A stretch of DNA of 19,613 bases from a bacterium. Lineage in GTDB: Bacteria > BMS3Abin14. The position numbers were made by a program, and so were the translations under genes. The stretch spans positions 687,483 to 707,095 of the forward strand of contig CP070719.1 of NCBI GenBank assembly GCA_020350725.1, read 5' to 3'. A model generated the notes under the pieces. The model saw only the letters and a list, made by a program, of their open reading frames with translations, did not search any database and was not told the DNA's origin. Of the stretch, positions 1 through 5,186 are shown piece by piece; within the stretch, counting starts at the first letter, position 1, and every line of letters begins with the position of its first letter.

Positions 1-120
1 CGTGATTCGGTAACGAATCCAAAATCCAAAGTCCAAGATCCAAAAAAATAGTTCACAGTTTACAGTTGGAAAAACGCTGTGATTCGTTATAGACCAGTTT
101 CCGGTTCCCGGTTCCCAGAT
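1..120. repeat. Short degenerate word repeats upstream of mobB
   Basis: This gap is made of recurring words rather than unique sequence. Positions 14-46 hold copies of a 'CCAAAATCCAAAGTCC' type word. Positions 51-68 and 92-120 hold 'GTTCACAGTTTACAG' and 'GGTTCCCGGTTCCCAG' type words. Positions 1-9 and 79-88 carry the inverted form of the 'AATCACGAATCAC' word seen elsewhere in the window. No promoter for mobB was recognised here. Confidence 0.75.
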
Positions 121-163
121 CACAGTCAGTACCTGGAACCCAAGCTTCTCGATTGGAGGAGAA

Positions 164-673
164 ATGATCCCCACAGTGCTCTTTGTCGCCCGGTCCGAAA
201 CCGGCAAGACCACGCTGATCGAGGGAGTCATTGGCCGTCTGGCGAGCATGGGGTATAGAGTTGGAGCCCTGAAACACGCCGGCCATCCCGTGAAAATGGA
301 TACCGATGGGACCGACTCGTGGCGTTTCTCAGAAGCCGGATCGGACGTCACCATCGTCACGTCACCCAGCGGCATCATGCTGACCAGGCGATGGCAGGAG
401 GAGATGCCCCTCGAGGGGATCATCGCCGAATTCGGCCGGGACCTGGATATCCTCCTCGTGGAGGGATACAAGGGTACATCCTTTCCCAAGATCGAAGTCT
501 TCCGCTCCGAAACGGGAGCCGATCTCCTGTGTCGGGGTGAGCAGAACGATCCGGCCCTGGTGGCATTGGCCGCCGATATCCCCCTGGATGAGGACGTCCC
601 GGTGTTTTCCATCGACGACCACGGATCCATCGCCAGGTTTCTCGTGGAGAGGTTTCTGAAAAAGCAGGACTAG
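164..673 (+). CDS. mobB: Molybdopterin-guanine dinucleotide biosynthesis protein MobB
   Basis: A 169-residue P-loop GTPase of the MobB family, which assists MobA in attaching GMP to molybdopterin to form the guanine-dinucleotide cofactor of molybdo- and tungsto-enzymes. The N-terminus has a Walker A-like loop (residues 9-17, ARSETGKTT), followed by the family's KHxxH segment (KHAGH, about residues 38-42) and the D-x-DS stretch after it. A hydrophobic strand LDILLVEGYKG near residue 100 matches the MobB 'LVEGFK' motif. The length agrees with stand-alone MobB. The start is supported by GGAGG four bases before ATG. The loop has Glu where MobB proteins, as I remember them, usually have Gly (SGTGKT). 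No other molybdenum cofactor gene is nearby and the gene stands alone between repeat-filled gaps. Confidence 0.9.
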   Translation: MIPTVLFVARSETGKTTLIEGVIGRLASMGYRVGALKHAGHPVKMDTDGTDSWRFSEAGSDVTIVTSPSGIMLTRRWQEEMPLEGIIAEFGRDLDILLVEGYKGTSFPKIEVFRSETGADLLCRGEQNDPALVALAADIPLDEDVPVFSIDDHGSIARFLVERFLKKQD

Positions 674-679
674 GAGTCA

Positions 680-779
680 AAGAGCATTTGAGATTGGAGC
701 ATCAGGGATCGGTGCATTAGAGATTGGAGCATTAGAAATTAGAGCAATAGAGTTTGGAGCCTTAGAAATCAGGGCATTC
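680..779. repeat. Tandem 'GATTGGAGCATTAGA' word array
   Basis: About seven degenerate copies of a 14-16 base word of the form AGATTGGAGCATTAG or AAATTAGAGCAATAG follow mobB. The same word family occurs in reverse complement at 9587-9630. The rest of the 674-971 gap (780-971) is unique, AT-richer sequence leading to the next gene and contains no gene I can support. Confidence 0.8.
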
Positions 780-910
780 AATTGGCCCTTTCCCCTCATT
801 CCCCTCCCTACCCAGACTTGATAGGCCTGTGTTTTGCATTATCACGATTTATCGGATGGATTTGTCCCCAAATTGGTCACTGTTCGAGGGCTCATTACGA
901 AAATAGTCAC

Positions 911-940
911 TTGACATGGGAAATATTTTCAAGGGAAATA
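911..940 (+). promoter_or_regulatory. Weak candidate sigma-70 promoter for the lipoprotein gene
   Basis: A perfect TTGACA stands at 911-916. The -10 region 17-18 bases later (GGAAAT or GAAATA, 934-940) is poor, so the match rests mainly on the -35 box. It lies 32 bases before the start of the lipoprotein gene, which leaves a short leader. Confidence 0.25.
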
Positions 941-971
941 GATTCCACTGGAGGTAAGAAGGGGAGAGAGG

Positions 972-1652
972 ATGCGCCGCCATTCGATTCCGATACTCCT
1001 GTTCGTGGTCATGGCTGCTGTGGGATGTGCGACCCTTCAAGGGTCCACCTCCGGCGGCGGGATCGTCATCGGCCCGGGCGCCGGCCGGACCGAACCGGTG
1101 CCTCAGGCCGGCAAAGGCCTCGACACGGCCGCCCGCAACCACATCAGGAGCGCCCACCGTTTTCTTCAGAAAGGAATGCCCGACAAGGCCCGAAAGGAGC
1201 TGAACAAGGCGGAGGCCAAGTCCTCGAGGTCCTTCTGGTACAACTATTACCTCGGAGGAGTGTACTTCTATCAGGGGATGTTTGCCGAGGCCAACAGATC
1301 CTGGAACCTGGCCTTGCAGTACAGCGGAGGGGACGCCATCCTCGGGGCAAGGGTCAGGACCTGCCAGTCCTTCGCCTATTTCCAGCTGAATGACCCCGGG
1401 CAGACGAGAAACAGCCTCGAACTGGCCCTTGAGCTCGACTCCGGAAGCGAAACCGCTCGAGGGCTGCTCGCCGACCTCGAGGCGGACAGCGGTAGAGGCC
1501 GGCCGGGGAATACCCCGACGGCGAAGGCTAAGGGCCGGGTCAAAGGCGATACGCCGGGAAATGCCTCCGGGAAGGGGAAAAAAAAGGTCTCGGAGAAGAG
1601 TGAGTTCGACAACTATTTCCTTGTCGAGATGTCCCTGGAGGAACCGACTTGA
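972..1652 (+). CDS. TPR-containing lipoprotein
   Basis: A 226-residue exported protein. The N-terminus is a lipoprotein signal with a lipobox AAVGC, the lipidated Cys being residue 19. The next residue is Ala, so outer-membrane sorting would be expected. After a Gly/Ser/Pro-rich linker, residues about 52-160 form at least two to three helix pairs of tetratricopeptide type (for example RSAHRFLQKGMPDKARKELNKA in part, then YYLGGVYFYQGMFAEANRSW). The last 60 residues are low in complexity and rich in Lys, Gly and Ser. TPR lipoproteins usually act as scaffolds for envelope complexes; no specific partner can be named. The start has a purine-rich GGGAGAGAGG just before ATG. The 3' end overlaps the lytic transglycosylase gene by four bases, so the two are probably co-translated and act together in the cell wall. 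Confidence 0.8.
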   Translation: MRRHSIPILLFVVMAAVGCATLQGSTSGGGIVIGPGAGRTEPVPQAGKGLDTAARNHIRSAHRFLQKGMPDKARKELNKAEAKSSRSFWYNYYLGGVYFYQGMFAEANRSWNLALQYSGGDAILGARVRTCQSFAYFQLNDPGQTRNSLELALELDSGSETARGLLADLEADSGRGRPGNTPTAKAKGRVKGDTPGNASGKGKKKVSEKSEFDNYFLVEMSLEEPT

Positions 1653-2236
1653 GGGTTTTGCTCTGGACCTTTTTCCTCTGCCTGGGAACACTGACCGTTC
1701 CGGCAACCTCCTTTCCTGATGTATACCGGTTCGTCGATGAGCGGGGTGTTGTCATCTTCACGGACATCCCCAGGCACAGCGGTTACAAGATCCATTTGAG
1801 GGACGCCTCCACCGGCGCCACCGTTCGGTCGCGCGAGTATTACCCCTACCGGGGGGTTGTGGAAGAAGCCTGTGCTGTATATAAAATCTCCGAGCCGCTG
1901 ATAAGGGCCGTTATGGAGGTTGAATCCGACTACGACCGCTACGCCGTGTCGGTGGCCGGTGCGAGAGGGCTCATGCAGCTCATGCCGCAGACCATGAGGC
2001 ATCTGGGGGTGTCGAATCCATGGGACCCCAGGCAGAACATCATGGGAGGGACCAGGTACCTGAAAGGCCTTTTAGAGCGTTTCTCCGGTAACGTTCAGCT
2101 GGCCCTGGCCGCCTACAATGCGGGCAGCAACGCTGTGCTAAAATATGGCAGTATACCACCTTACCCTCAGACCAGACGCTATGTCCTCAAGGTCATGGAA
2201 AGGTACAGGAGGTACGCGGAAAGGGCGAGCTACTGA
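1649..2236 (+). CDS. Lytic transglycosylase, SLT family, with N-terminal DUF4124-like segment
   Basis: A 195-residue secreted peptidoglycan lytic transglycosylase, cleaving the MurNAc-GlcNAc bond with formation of 1,6-anhydroMurNAc. Residues 1-20 are a signal peptide. Residues 24-40 (DVYRFVDERGVVIFTD) resemble the DUF4124 module common at the front of such enzymes. The SLT domain spans about 70-190: catalytic Glu92 in VES, the GARGLMQLMP motif at 104-113, and AAYNAGSNAV at 154-163. The start is TTG: GGAGGA at 1637-1642 sits six bases before it, and TTGA overlaps the stop of the lipoprotein gene. That arrangement indicates translational coupling. All the catalytic landmarks are present, so the enzyme should be active. 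Confidence 0.9.
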   Translation: MRVLLWTFFLCLGTLTVPATSFPDVYRFVDERGVVIFTDIPRHSGYKIHLRDASTGATVRSREYYPYRGVVEEACAVYKISEPLIRAVMEVESDYDRYAVSVAGARGLMQLMPQTMRHLGVSNPWDPRQNIMGGTRYLKGLLERFSGNVQLALAAYNAGSNAVLKYGSIPPYPQTRRYVLKVMERYRRYAERASY

Positions 2237-2316
2237 TCTTCCACCGGCACGACGGGGCAGTGAAGGTGTGTCAGGGGGGGATGATCAAAGGTTCCGGGAA
2301 CCCAGGGGGTTAATCG

Positions 2317-2868
2317 TTGAAACTCAATACCATACCGAACTGGCTGACCATAGGGAGAGTCCTGTCCCTTCCGGTTCTCCTTTTTCTGACCTCCTTTCCA
2401 CAGAGGGGATTCGGAGTGGCAGCGGCCGTAGTCTTCTCCGTGGCGGCTATCACCGACTTGCTGGACGGATATCTCGCCAGAAAGACGGGCCAGGTGAGCT
2501 CCTTCGGGAAGCTCCTGGATCCCATCGCTGACAAGATCATCGTCGCCTCGGTTCTCATCATGCTCGTCCAGCTGAACAGGGTGCCGGGATGGATGGTCGC
2601 CCTCATCATCGCCAGGGAGTTCGCCATATCCGGCCTGAGGGCGTACGCCGTGACGAGGAGTATCGTCATACCGGCCACGGCGACGGGAAAGACGAAGACC
2701 ACCCTGCAGGTTCTCGCCATCATCTGCCTGCTCGTCAATTATCGGCTCTGGGGTTTTCCATTCGCCGAATTGGGATGGGTCCTCTTCCTGGCGGCCTTCG
2801 CGGCGACAATTTGGTCCGGCTACCGATATTTCATGGATTATGCCAGGCTCATCAGGGAGTCCGAGTAG
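2317..2868 (+). CDS. pgsA: CDP-diacylglycerol-glycerol-3-phosphate 3-phosphatidyltransferase
   Basis: A 183-residue integral membrane enzyme of the CDP-alcohol phosphatidyltransferase family. PgsA joins CDP-diacylglycerol to glycerol-3-phosphate to make phosphatidylglycerolphosphate, the precursor of phosphatidylglycerol. The signature DGxxARx8GxxxDxxxD is complete: Asp50-Gly51, Ala54-Arg55, Gly64, Asp68 and Asp72, with an extra Asp47 before it. The start LNTIPNWLTIGRVL is typical of PgsA. Several hydrophobic helices follow. The start codon is TTG, supported by AGGGGG seven bases upstream. It lies 80 bases after the lytic transglycosylase gene. The family also contains PssA and related enzymes, but the length and N-terminus favour PgsA. 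Confidence 0.92.
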   Translation: MKLNTIPNWLTIGRVLSLPVLLFLTSFPQRGFGVAAAVVFSVAAITDLLDGYLARKTGQVSSFGKLLDPIADKIIVASVLIMLVQLNRVPGWMVALIIAREFAISGLRAYAVTRSIVIPATATGKTKTTLQVLAIICLLVNYRLWGFPFAELGWVLFLAAFAATIWSGYRYFMDYARLIRESE

Positions 2869-2893
2869 GTAGGTGAAGGAGGACCAAAACCCG

Positions 2894-2932
2894 GTTTTCA
2901 AGCCTCCGCCGAGACAAAGGGGCCTTGAAAAC
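2894..2932. repeat. 9-bp perfect inverted repeat overlapping the tRNA-Gly -35 box
   Basis: GTTTTCAAG at 2894-2902 is matched by its exact complement CTTGAAAAC at 2924-2932, with 21 bases between. The right arm contains the -35 box (TTGAAA) of the tRNA-Gly promoter. It could be an operator, or a stem at the end of the pgsA transcript, but no T-run follows. Confidence 0.5.
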
Positions 2933-2953
2933 TAACGGTTAATTTGCTATAAA
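2925..2953 (+). promoter_or_regulatory. Sigma-70 promoter of tRNA-Gly
   Basis: TTGAAA at 2925-2930, a 17-base spacer, and TATAAA at 2948-2953: five of six bases match consensus in each box, at the ideal spacing. Transcription should begin near 2960, a few bases before the mature tRNA. Confidence 0.8.
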
Positions 2954-2968
2954 AAATACGCTTTCCCG

Positions 2969-3043
<75 letters not shown>

Positions 3044-3052
3044 GATGAATGA

Positions 3053-3084
3053 AAAGGGCTCCGGATAGGAGCCCTTTATATTTA
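3053..3084 (+). terminator. Intrinsic terminator after tRNA-Gly
   Basis: A perfect 10-bp stem AAAGGGCTCC/GGAGCCCTTT with a five-base loop, followed by a T-rich tract (ATATTTAT). It lies ten bases after the tRNA. Confidence 0.8.
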
Positions 3085-3139
3085 TCTGAGCGATGGTGCA
3101 AGGTGTATCGGGGTAAGGGTGTTTTCCTGCTGGATACGG

Positions 3140-3145
3140 TATACT
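3140..3145 (+). promoter_or_regulatory. Candidate -10 box for the Crp/Fnr gene
   Basis: TATACT (five of six bases) stands 38 bases before the regulator's start codon. No acceptable -35 box is present at 16-18 bases, so it would need an activator, or it is chance. Confidence 0.3.
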
Positions 3146-3183
3146 GAATCCTGGCTCCTGTCTGCTTCAAGGGGGATTCATTC

Positions 3184-3864
3184 ATGGATTGGTCGCTTGA
3201 AAAGAAGACTCACGCCCTGGAGAGATTCAACATCTTTTCGGGTCTCGACCGGGACTTCCTTACCGAACTGGCGTCCATCGCCCGGCCTGTGGAGATCAGG
3301 AAAAAGGACCTGGTCTTCCGCGAGGGTGATCCCGCCAGAGGGTTCTATCTCCTTGTCCGGGGACGGATCAAATTATCCAAGATAAGCGCGGGGGGAAAGG
3401 AACAGGTTCTCCATTTTGTGAAGGAGGGGGATTCCTTCGCCGAGGCGGCCCTGTACATGGACCGGACCTATCCGGCTTTCGCCGAAGCACTCGAGGACTC
3501 GCAGCTTCTCCTGGTACCGTGCGACATTTTCCTGGATAAACTGAAGGGCGATCCGGACCTGGCAGCCAATCTGATCGCCCATCTGGCCCAGTTGCTGCAC
3601 CTCCTGACGAGGAAGGTGGAGGAACTGTCCCTCATGGACGCTTCGTCGAGGCTCTGCCGATACATCCTGTCAAACCTTGACAGGGATACGGGGTCAGTGA
3701 AGCTGTCCATGGGGAAAGGGCATACAGCCTCGAGCCTGGGTATGGCTGTAGAGACCTTCTCCCGGACCCTGTCAAAGCTGAAGGAAGACGGTGTGGTCAG
3801 GGAAACGTCGCCCGGCGTTCTGCAGGTCATGGATATGGAGGCCCTGGAAAAATTCTGTGAGTGA
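3184..3864 (+). CDS. Crp/Fnr-family transcriptional regulator (FNR/DNR/HcpR-like)
   Basis: A 226-residue regulator. Residues about 15-130 form the cyclic-nucleotide-binding-like sensor barrel (FSGLDRDFL, REGDPARGFYLLVRGRIKL, GDSFAEAALYM). A long dimer helix runs from about 125-150, and the winged HTH covers about 155-220. The recognition helix VETFSRTLSKLK (189-200) carries Glu190, Ser193 and Arg194. This matches FNR's VETISRLL, whose E-SR residues read TTGA half-sites. The N-terminal cysteine set that binds FNR's 4Fe-4S cluster is absent (Cys113, Cys158 and Cys225 only), so it is not a classical oxygen-sensing FNR. DNR, HcpR and NnrR-type nitrosative-stress regulators also lack it. AGGGGG precedes ATG. 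The downstream ygbA gene and the TTGA-N6-TCAA site before it suggest an NO-responsive role. The signal is inferred, not shown. Confidence 0.88.
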   Translation: MDWSLEKKTHALERFNIFSGLDRDFLTELASIARPVEIRKKDLVFREGDPARGFYLLVRGRIKLSKISAGGKEQVLHFVKEGDSFAEAALYMDRTYPAFAEALEDSQLLLVPCDIFLDKLKGDPDLAANLIAHLAQLLHLLTRKVEELSLMDASSRLCRYILSNLDRDTGSVKLSMGKGHTASSLGMAVETFSRTLSKLKEDGVVRETSPGVLQVMDMEALEKFCE

Positions 3865-4003
3865 GAAGGGTTTTTCGTCTATTCAGGTGTCATCCACCGG
3901 TGTTCGCTTGAAAAAGGAGAGCTTCGACGGAAGGAGGGGATAGAAGCAGGTACCGAAGGTTCTTGCCCCTGAATACTGACTTCTCTCCCCGAATGTCCCG
4001 CCT

Positions 4004-4017
4004 TTGACCGCCATCAA
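4004..4017. promoter_or_regulatory. FNR/DNR-type operator upstream of ygbA
   Basis: TTGACCGCCATCAA is an exact TTGA-N6-TCAA dyad, the consensus bound by Crp/Fnr proteins with an E-x-x-S-R recognition helix. It is centred about 41 bases before the proposed ygbA start and 147 bases after the stop of a regulator carrying that helix. No clear -10/-35 pair was seen beside it, so activation versus repression cannot be told. Confidence 0.6.
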
Positions 4018-4051
4018 GGAACCTTTTCCAAGCGGATGGTAGACGTGAGGT

Positions 4052-4423
4052 ATGAAACAATCGACCACCCGGCGCAGCCCAGATATGAAAATCCAGATCC
4101 ACAGTGACGAAGAGATCCGGAGAGACTCCGACAAACTCACCCGGTTTGTCTCCATGTACTGTGACGCCCACCACCGGAACAGGGAGAGGAAACCCTTCTC
4201 CTTTCAATATGAAAAGATACCGGTGGTCGTCAGGGATGGACCTTCCCTGTGTAAGGACTGCACACGCCTCCTCAGACATGCCATCGTCATGAGGGTTTAT
4301 TGCCACCTTGACCCCAAGCCAAAGTGCCGCAAGTGTCCCGAACACTGCTACCGTCCGAAATACAGGGACGAAATGGAAGTGGTCATGAGATACGCCGGCC
4401 CGAGGTCTCTTTTCGGTCGGTGA
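4052..4423 (+). CDS. ygbA: YgbA-family protein (nitrous oxide-stimulated promoter family)
   Basis: A 123-residue cysteine-rich protein of the YgbA/'nitrous oxide-stimulated promoter' family. The C-terminal two thirds match E. coli YgbA as I remember it: CKDCTRLLRHA (Cys67, Cys70), then CRKCPEHCY (92-100) and the near-invariant VMRYAGPRSL (111-120). Seven cysteines in all (37, 67, 70, 84, 92, 95, 99) suggest a metal or Fe-S site. E. coli ygbA belongs to the NsrR-controlled, NO-induced genes. Its biochemical role is poorly defined. The start is uncertain: GAGG lies only one base before ATG at 4052, and the next in-frame ATG (4085) would remove 11 residues outside the conserved part. An FNR-type site precedes the gene and an FNR-type regulator is next to it. 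Confidence 0.88.
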   Translation: MKQSTTRRSPDMKIQIHSDEEIRRDSDKLTRFVSMYCDAHHRNRERKPFSFQYEKIPVVVRDGPSLCKDCTRLLRHAIVMRVYCHLDPKPKCRKCPEHCYRPKYRDEMEVVMRYAGPRSLFGR

Positions 4424-4668
4424 CGGGGGATCGACCCGGCGGGCCGGACCCGAAGTCCCATCGATTGCCAAAAAAAATTAATTCCGGAATTCTGTTGAAG
4501 ATACCGGGATTTCCCCCCCCCGCAGGGCGGAAAGCATTGGGTAAATTAATTCCCAGGCTGAGGGCCGATGCATGAATATTGGGAAAAAATGAACACAATA
4601 AAGGAAAATATTTTCTCGTAGCTTTGTGACAGTACCCCGCAATCCGATGGATTGAGGTGATTTTCGCT

Positions 4669-4684
4669 TTGGCATGCAAGTTGC
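4669..4684 (+). promoter_or_regulatory. Candidate sigma-54 (-24/-12) promoter
   Basis: TTGGCATGCAAGTTGC matches the RpoN consensus TTGGCACG-N4-TTGC at 11 of 12 specified bases and has the obligatory GG-N10-GC spacing. The start would be near 4696. No clear gene follows: downstream are only short reading frames and tRNA-Cys (4780). It might drive a small RNA or the tRNA, or be a relic of a lost gene. The dyads at 4604-4615 and 4640-4654 are possible activator sites. Confidence 0.5.
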
Positions 4685-4736
4685 TCATGAGTGCGAGGAG
4701 ATGACCTGCAGAAAGCACTGGAAAAGACTGCTCTCA

Positions 4737-4765
4737 TTGACAAGGAGACCATTTGTATCTAGTAT
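4737..4765 (+). promoter_or_regulatory. Sigma-70 promoter of tRNA-Cys
   Basis: A perfect TTGACA at 4737-4742, a 17-base spacer, and TAGTAT at 4760-4765 (four of six bases). Initiation near 4772 would fall a few bases before the tRNA. Confidence 0.7.
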
Positions 4766-4779
4766 CTAACAGCCATCCA

Positions 4780-4854
4780 GGCGCCATGGCCAAGCGGTAA
4801 GGCAGGGGCCTGCAAAGCCCTCATTCCCCGGTTCGAATCCGGGTGGCGCCTCCA
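4780..4854 (+). tRNA. tRNA-Cys (anticodon GCA)
   Basis: The acceptor arms GGCGCCA and TGGCGCC pair fully. The anticodon stem GGGGC/GCCCT encloses CTGCAAA, giving anticodon GCA. The T-arm is CCCCGGTTCGAATCCGGG. The discriminator T is the known cysteine identity base, and CCA is encoded. Confidence 0.97.
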
Positions 4855-4862
4855 GTGACCTG

Positions 4863-4894
4863 GGTCCGGCTGCGTGAGCAGCCGGACCTTTTTT
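4863..4894 (+). terminator. Strong intrinsic terminator after tRNA-Cys
   Basis: An 11-bp perfect GC-rich stem GGTCCGGCTGC/GCAGCCGGACC with a GTGA loop, followed by six T. It acts on the + strand only; the opposite side has no T-run for the convergent HD-GYP gene. Confidence 0.95.
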
Positions 4895-4910
4895 CATGGA
4901 TTCAGGACGT

Positions 4911-5151
4911 ATTCGAGTCCAGGGGCCAGCGTCCAGGGGGAGCGAAGAGCAGACACGGGGACACGGGGACGCGGAGACCAACACGAGGTGGCGAAAGGGC
5001 GAGGGGGAGAGGGGGCGATGGGGCGAAAAGCGGACGCGGAGACGCGAGGAGAAAGACGAATCACAAATCACGAATCACAAATCACGGGTGCTACCTAATC
5101 ACAAATCACGAGTCACCAATCACGGCTGTTTCCCAACCGTAAACCGGGGAC
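4911..5151. repeat. Composite word-repeat array between tRNA-Cys and the HD-GYP gene
   Basis: The 4895-5186 gap is built of repeat modules in this order: 'GAGTCCAGGGGCCAGCG' (4911-4938), 'GACACGGGGACACGG' (4948-4980), a 'GGGCGAGGGGGAGAGG' stretch (4997-5019) whose 23 bases recur exactly at 7880-7902, 'CGGACGCGGAGAC' (5031-5043, again at 9498-9510), at least seven copies of an 'AATCACAAATCACG' word (5057-5125), and a 'GTAAACCGGGGAC' word. No gene is seen. Confidence 0.85.
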
Positions 5152-5186
5152 TCCAAACGGTGGATCTGGTACCGCGCCCTGGCGGA

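Larger units (their letters stand above)
4424..4779. other. Gene-free regulatory-looking gap before tRNA-Cys
   Basis: These 356 bases are AT-richer than the surroundings and hold no convincing gene. They contain an 11-bp direct repeat AAATTAATTCC (4475-4485 and 4543-4553) flanking a run of nine C (4513-4521). They also hold a 12-bp palindrome GAAAATATTTTC (4604-4615), a dyad CAATCC-GAT-GGATTG (4640-4654), a sigma-54-like promoter (4669-4684) and the tRNA-Cys promoter. Only tiny reading frames start after the sigma-54 site, for example a 22-residue frame at 4701 with no usable ribosome site. Confidence 0.6.

Noticed and set aside
782-1393. A 203-codon + strand frame overlapping the TPR lipoprotein gene.
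   Set aside because: It runs in another frame through a gene with a signal peptide, lipobox and TPR units. Its Arg/Pro/Gly-rich translation is typical of a GC-rich shadow.
2281-2313. A 10-codon frame ending just before pgsA (MIKGSGNPGG).
   Set aside because: The G-run ribosome site abuts its ATG with no spacing, and the composition is Gly-rich. More likely this is just the leader carrying the pgsA ribosome site.
3890-4471. A 193-codon minus-strand frame opposite ygbA.
   Set aside because: It is antisense to a gene with clear YgbA motifs, has no recognisable domain, and would run through the FNR-type operator and the 3' flank.
4701-4769. A 22-codon frame after the sigma-54-like promoter, plus an overlapping 23-codon GTG frame at 4691.
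   Set aside because: The ATG frame has its AGGAG directly against the start codon, and the two frames overlap the tRNA-Cys promoter. Neither shows recognisable similarity.
5057-5125. A possible CRISPR array (regular AATCACGA copies).
   Set aside because: The units are 7-9 bases and degenerate, with no unique spacers of even length, and there are no cas genes. This is a short-word repeat array.
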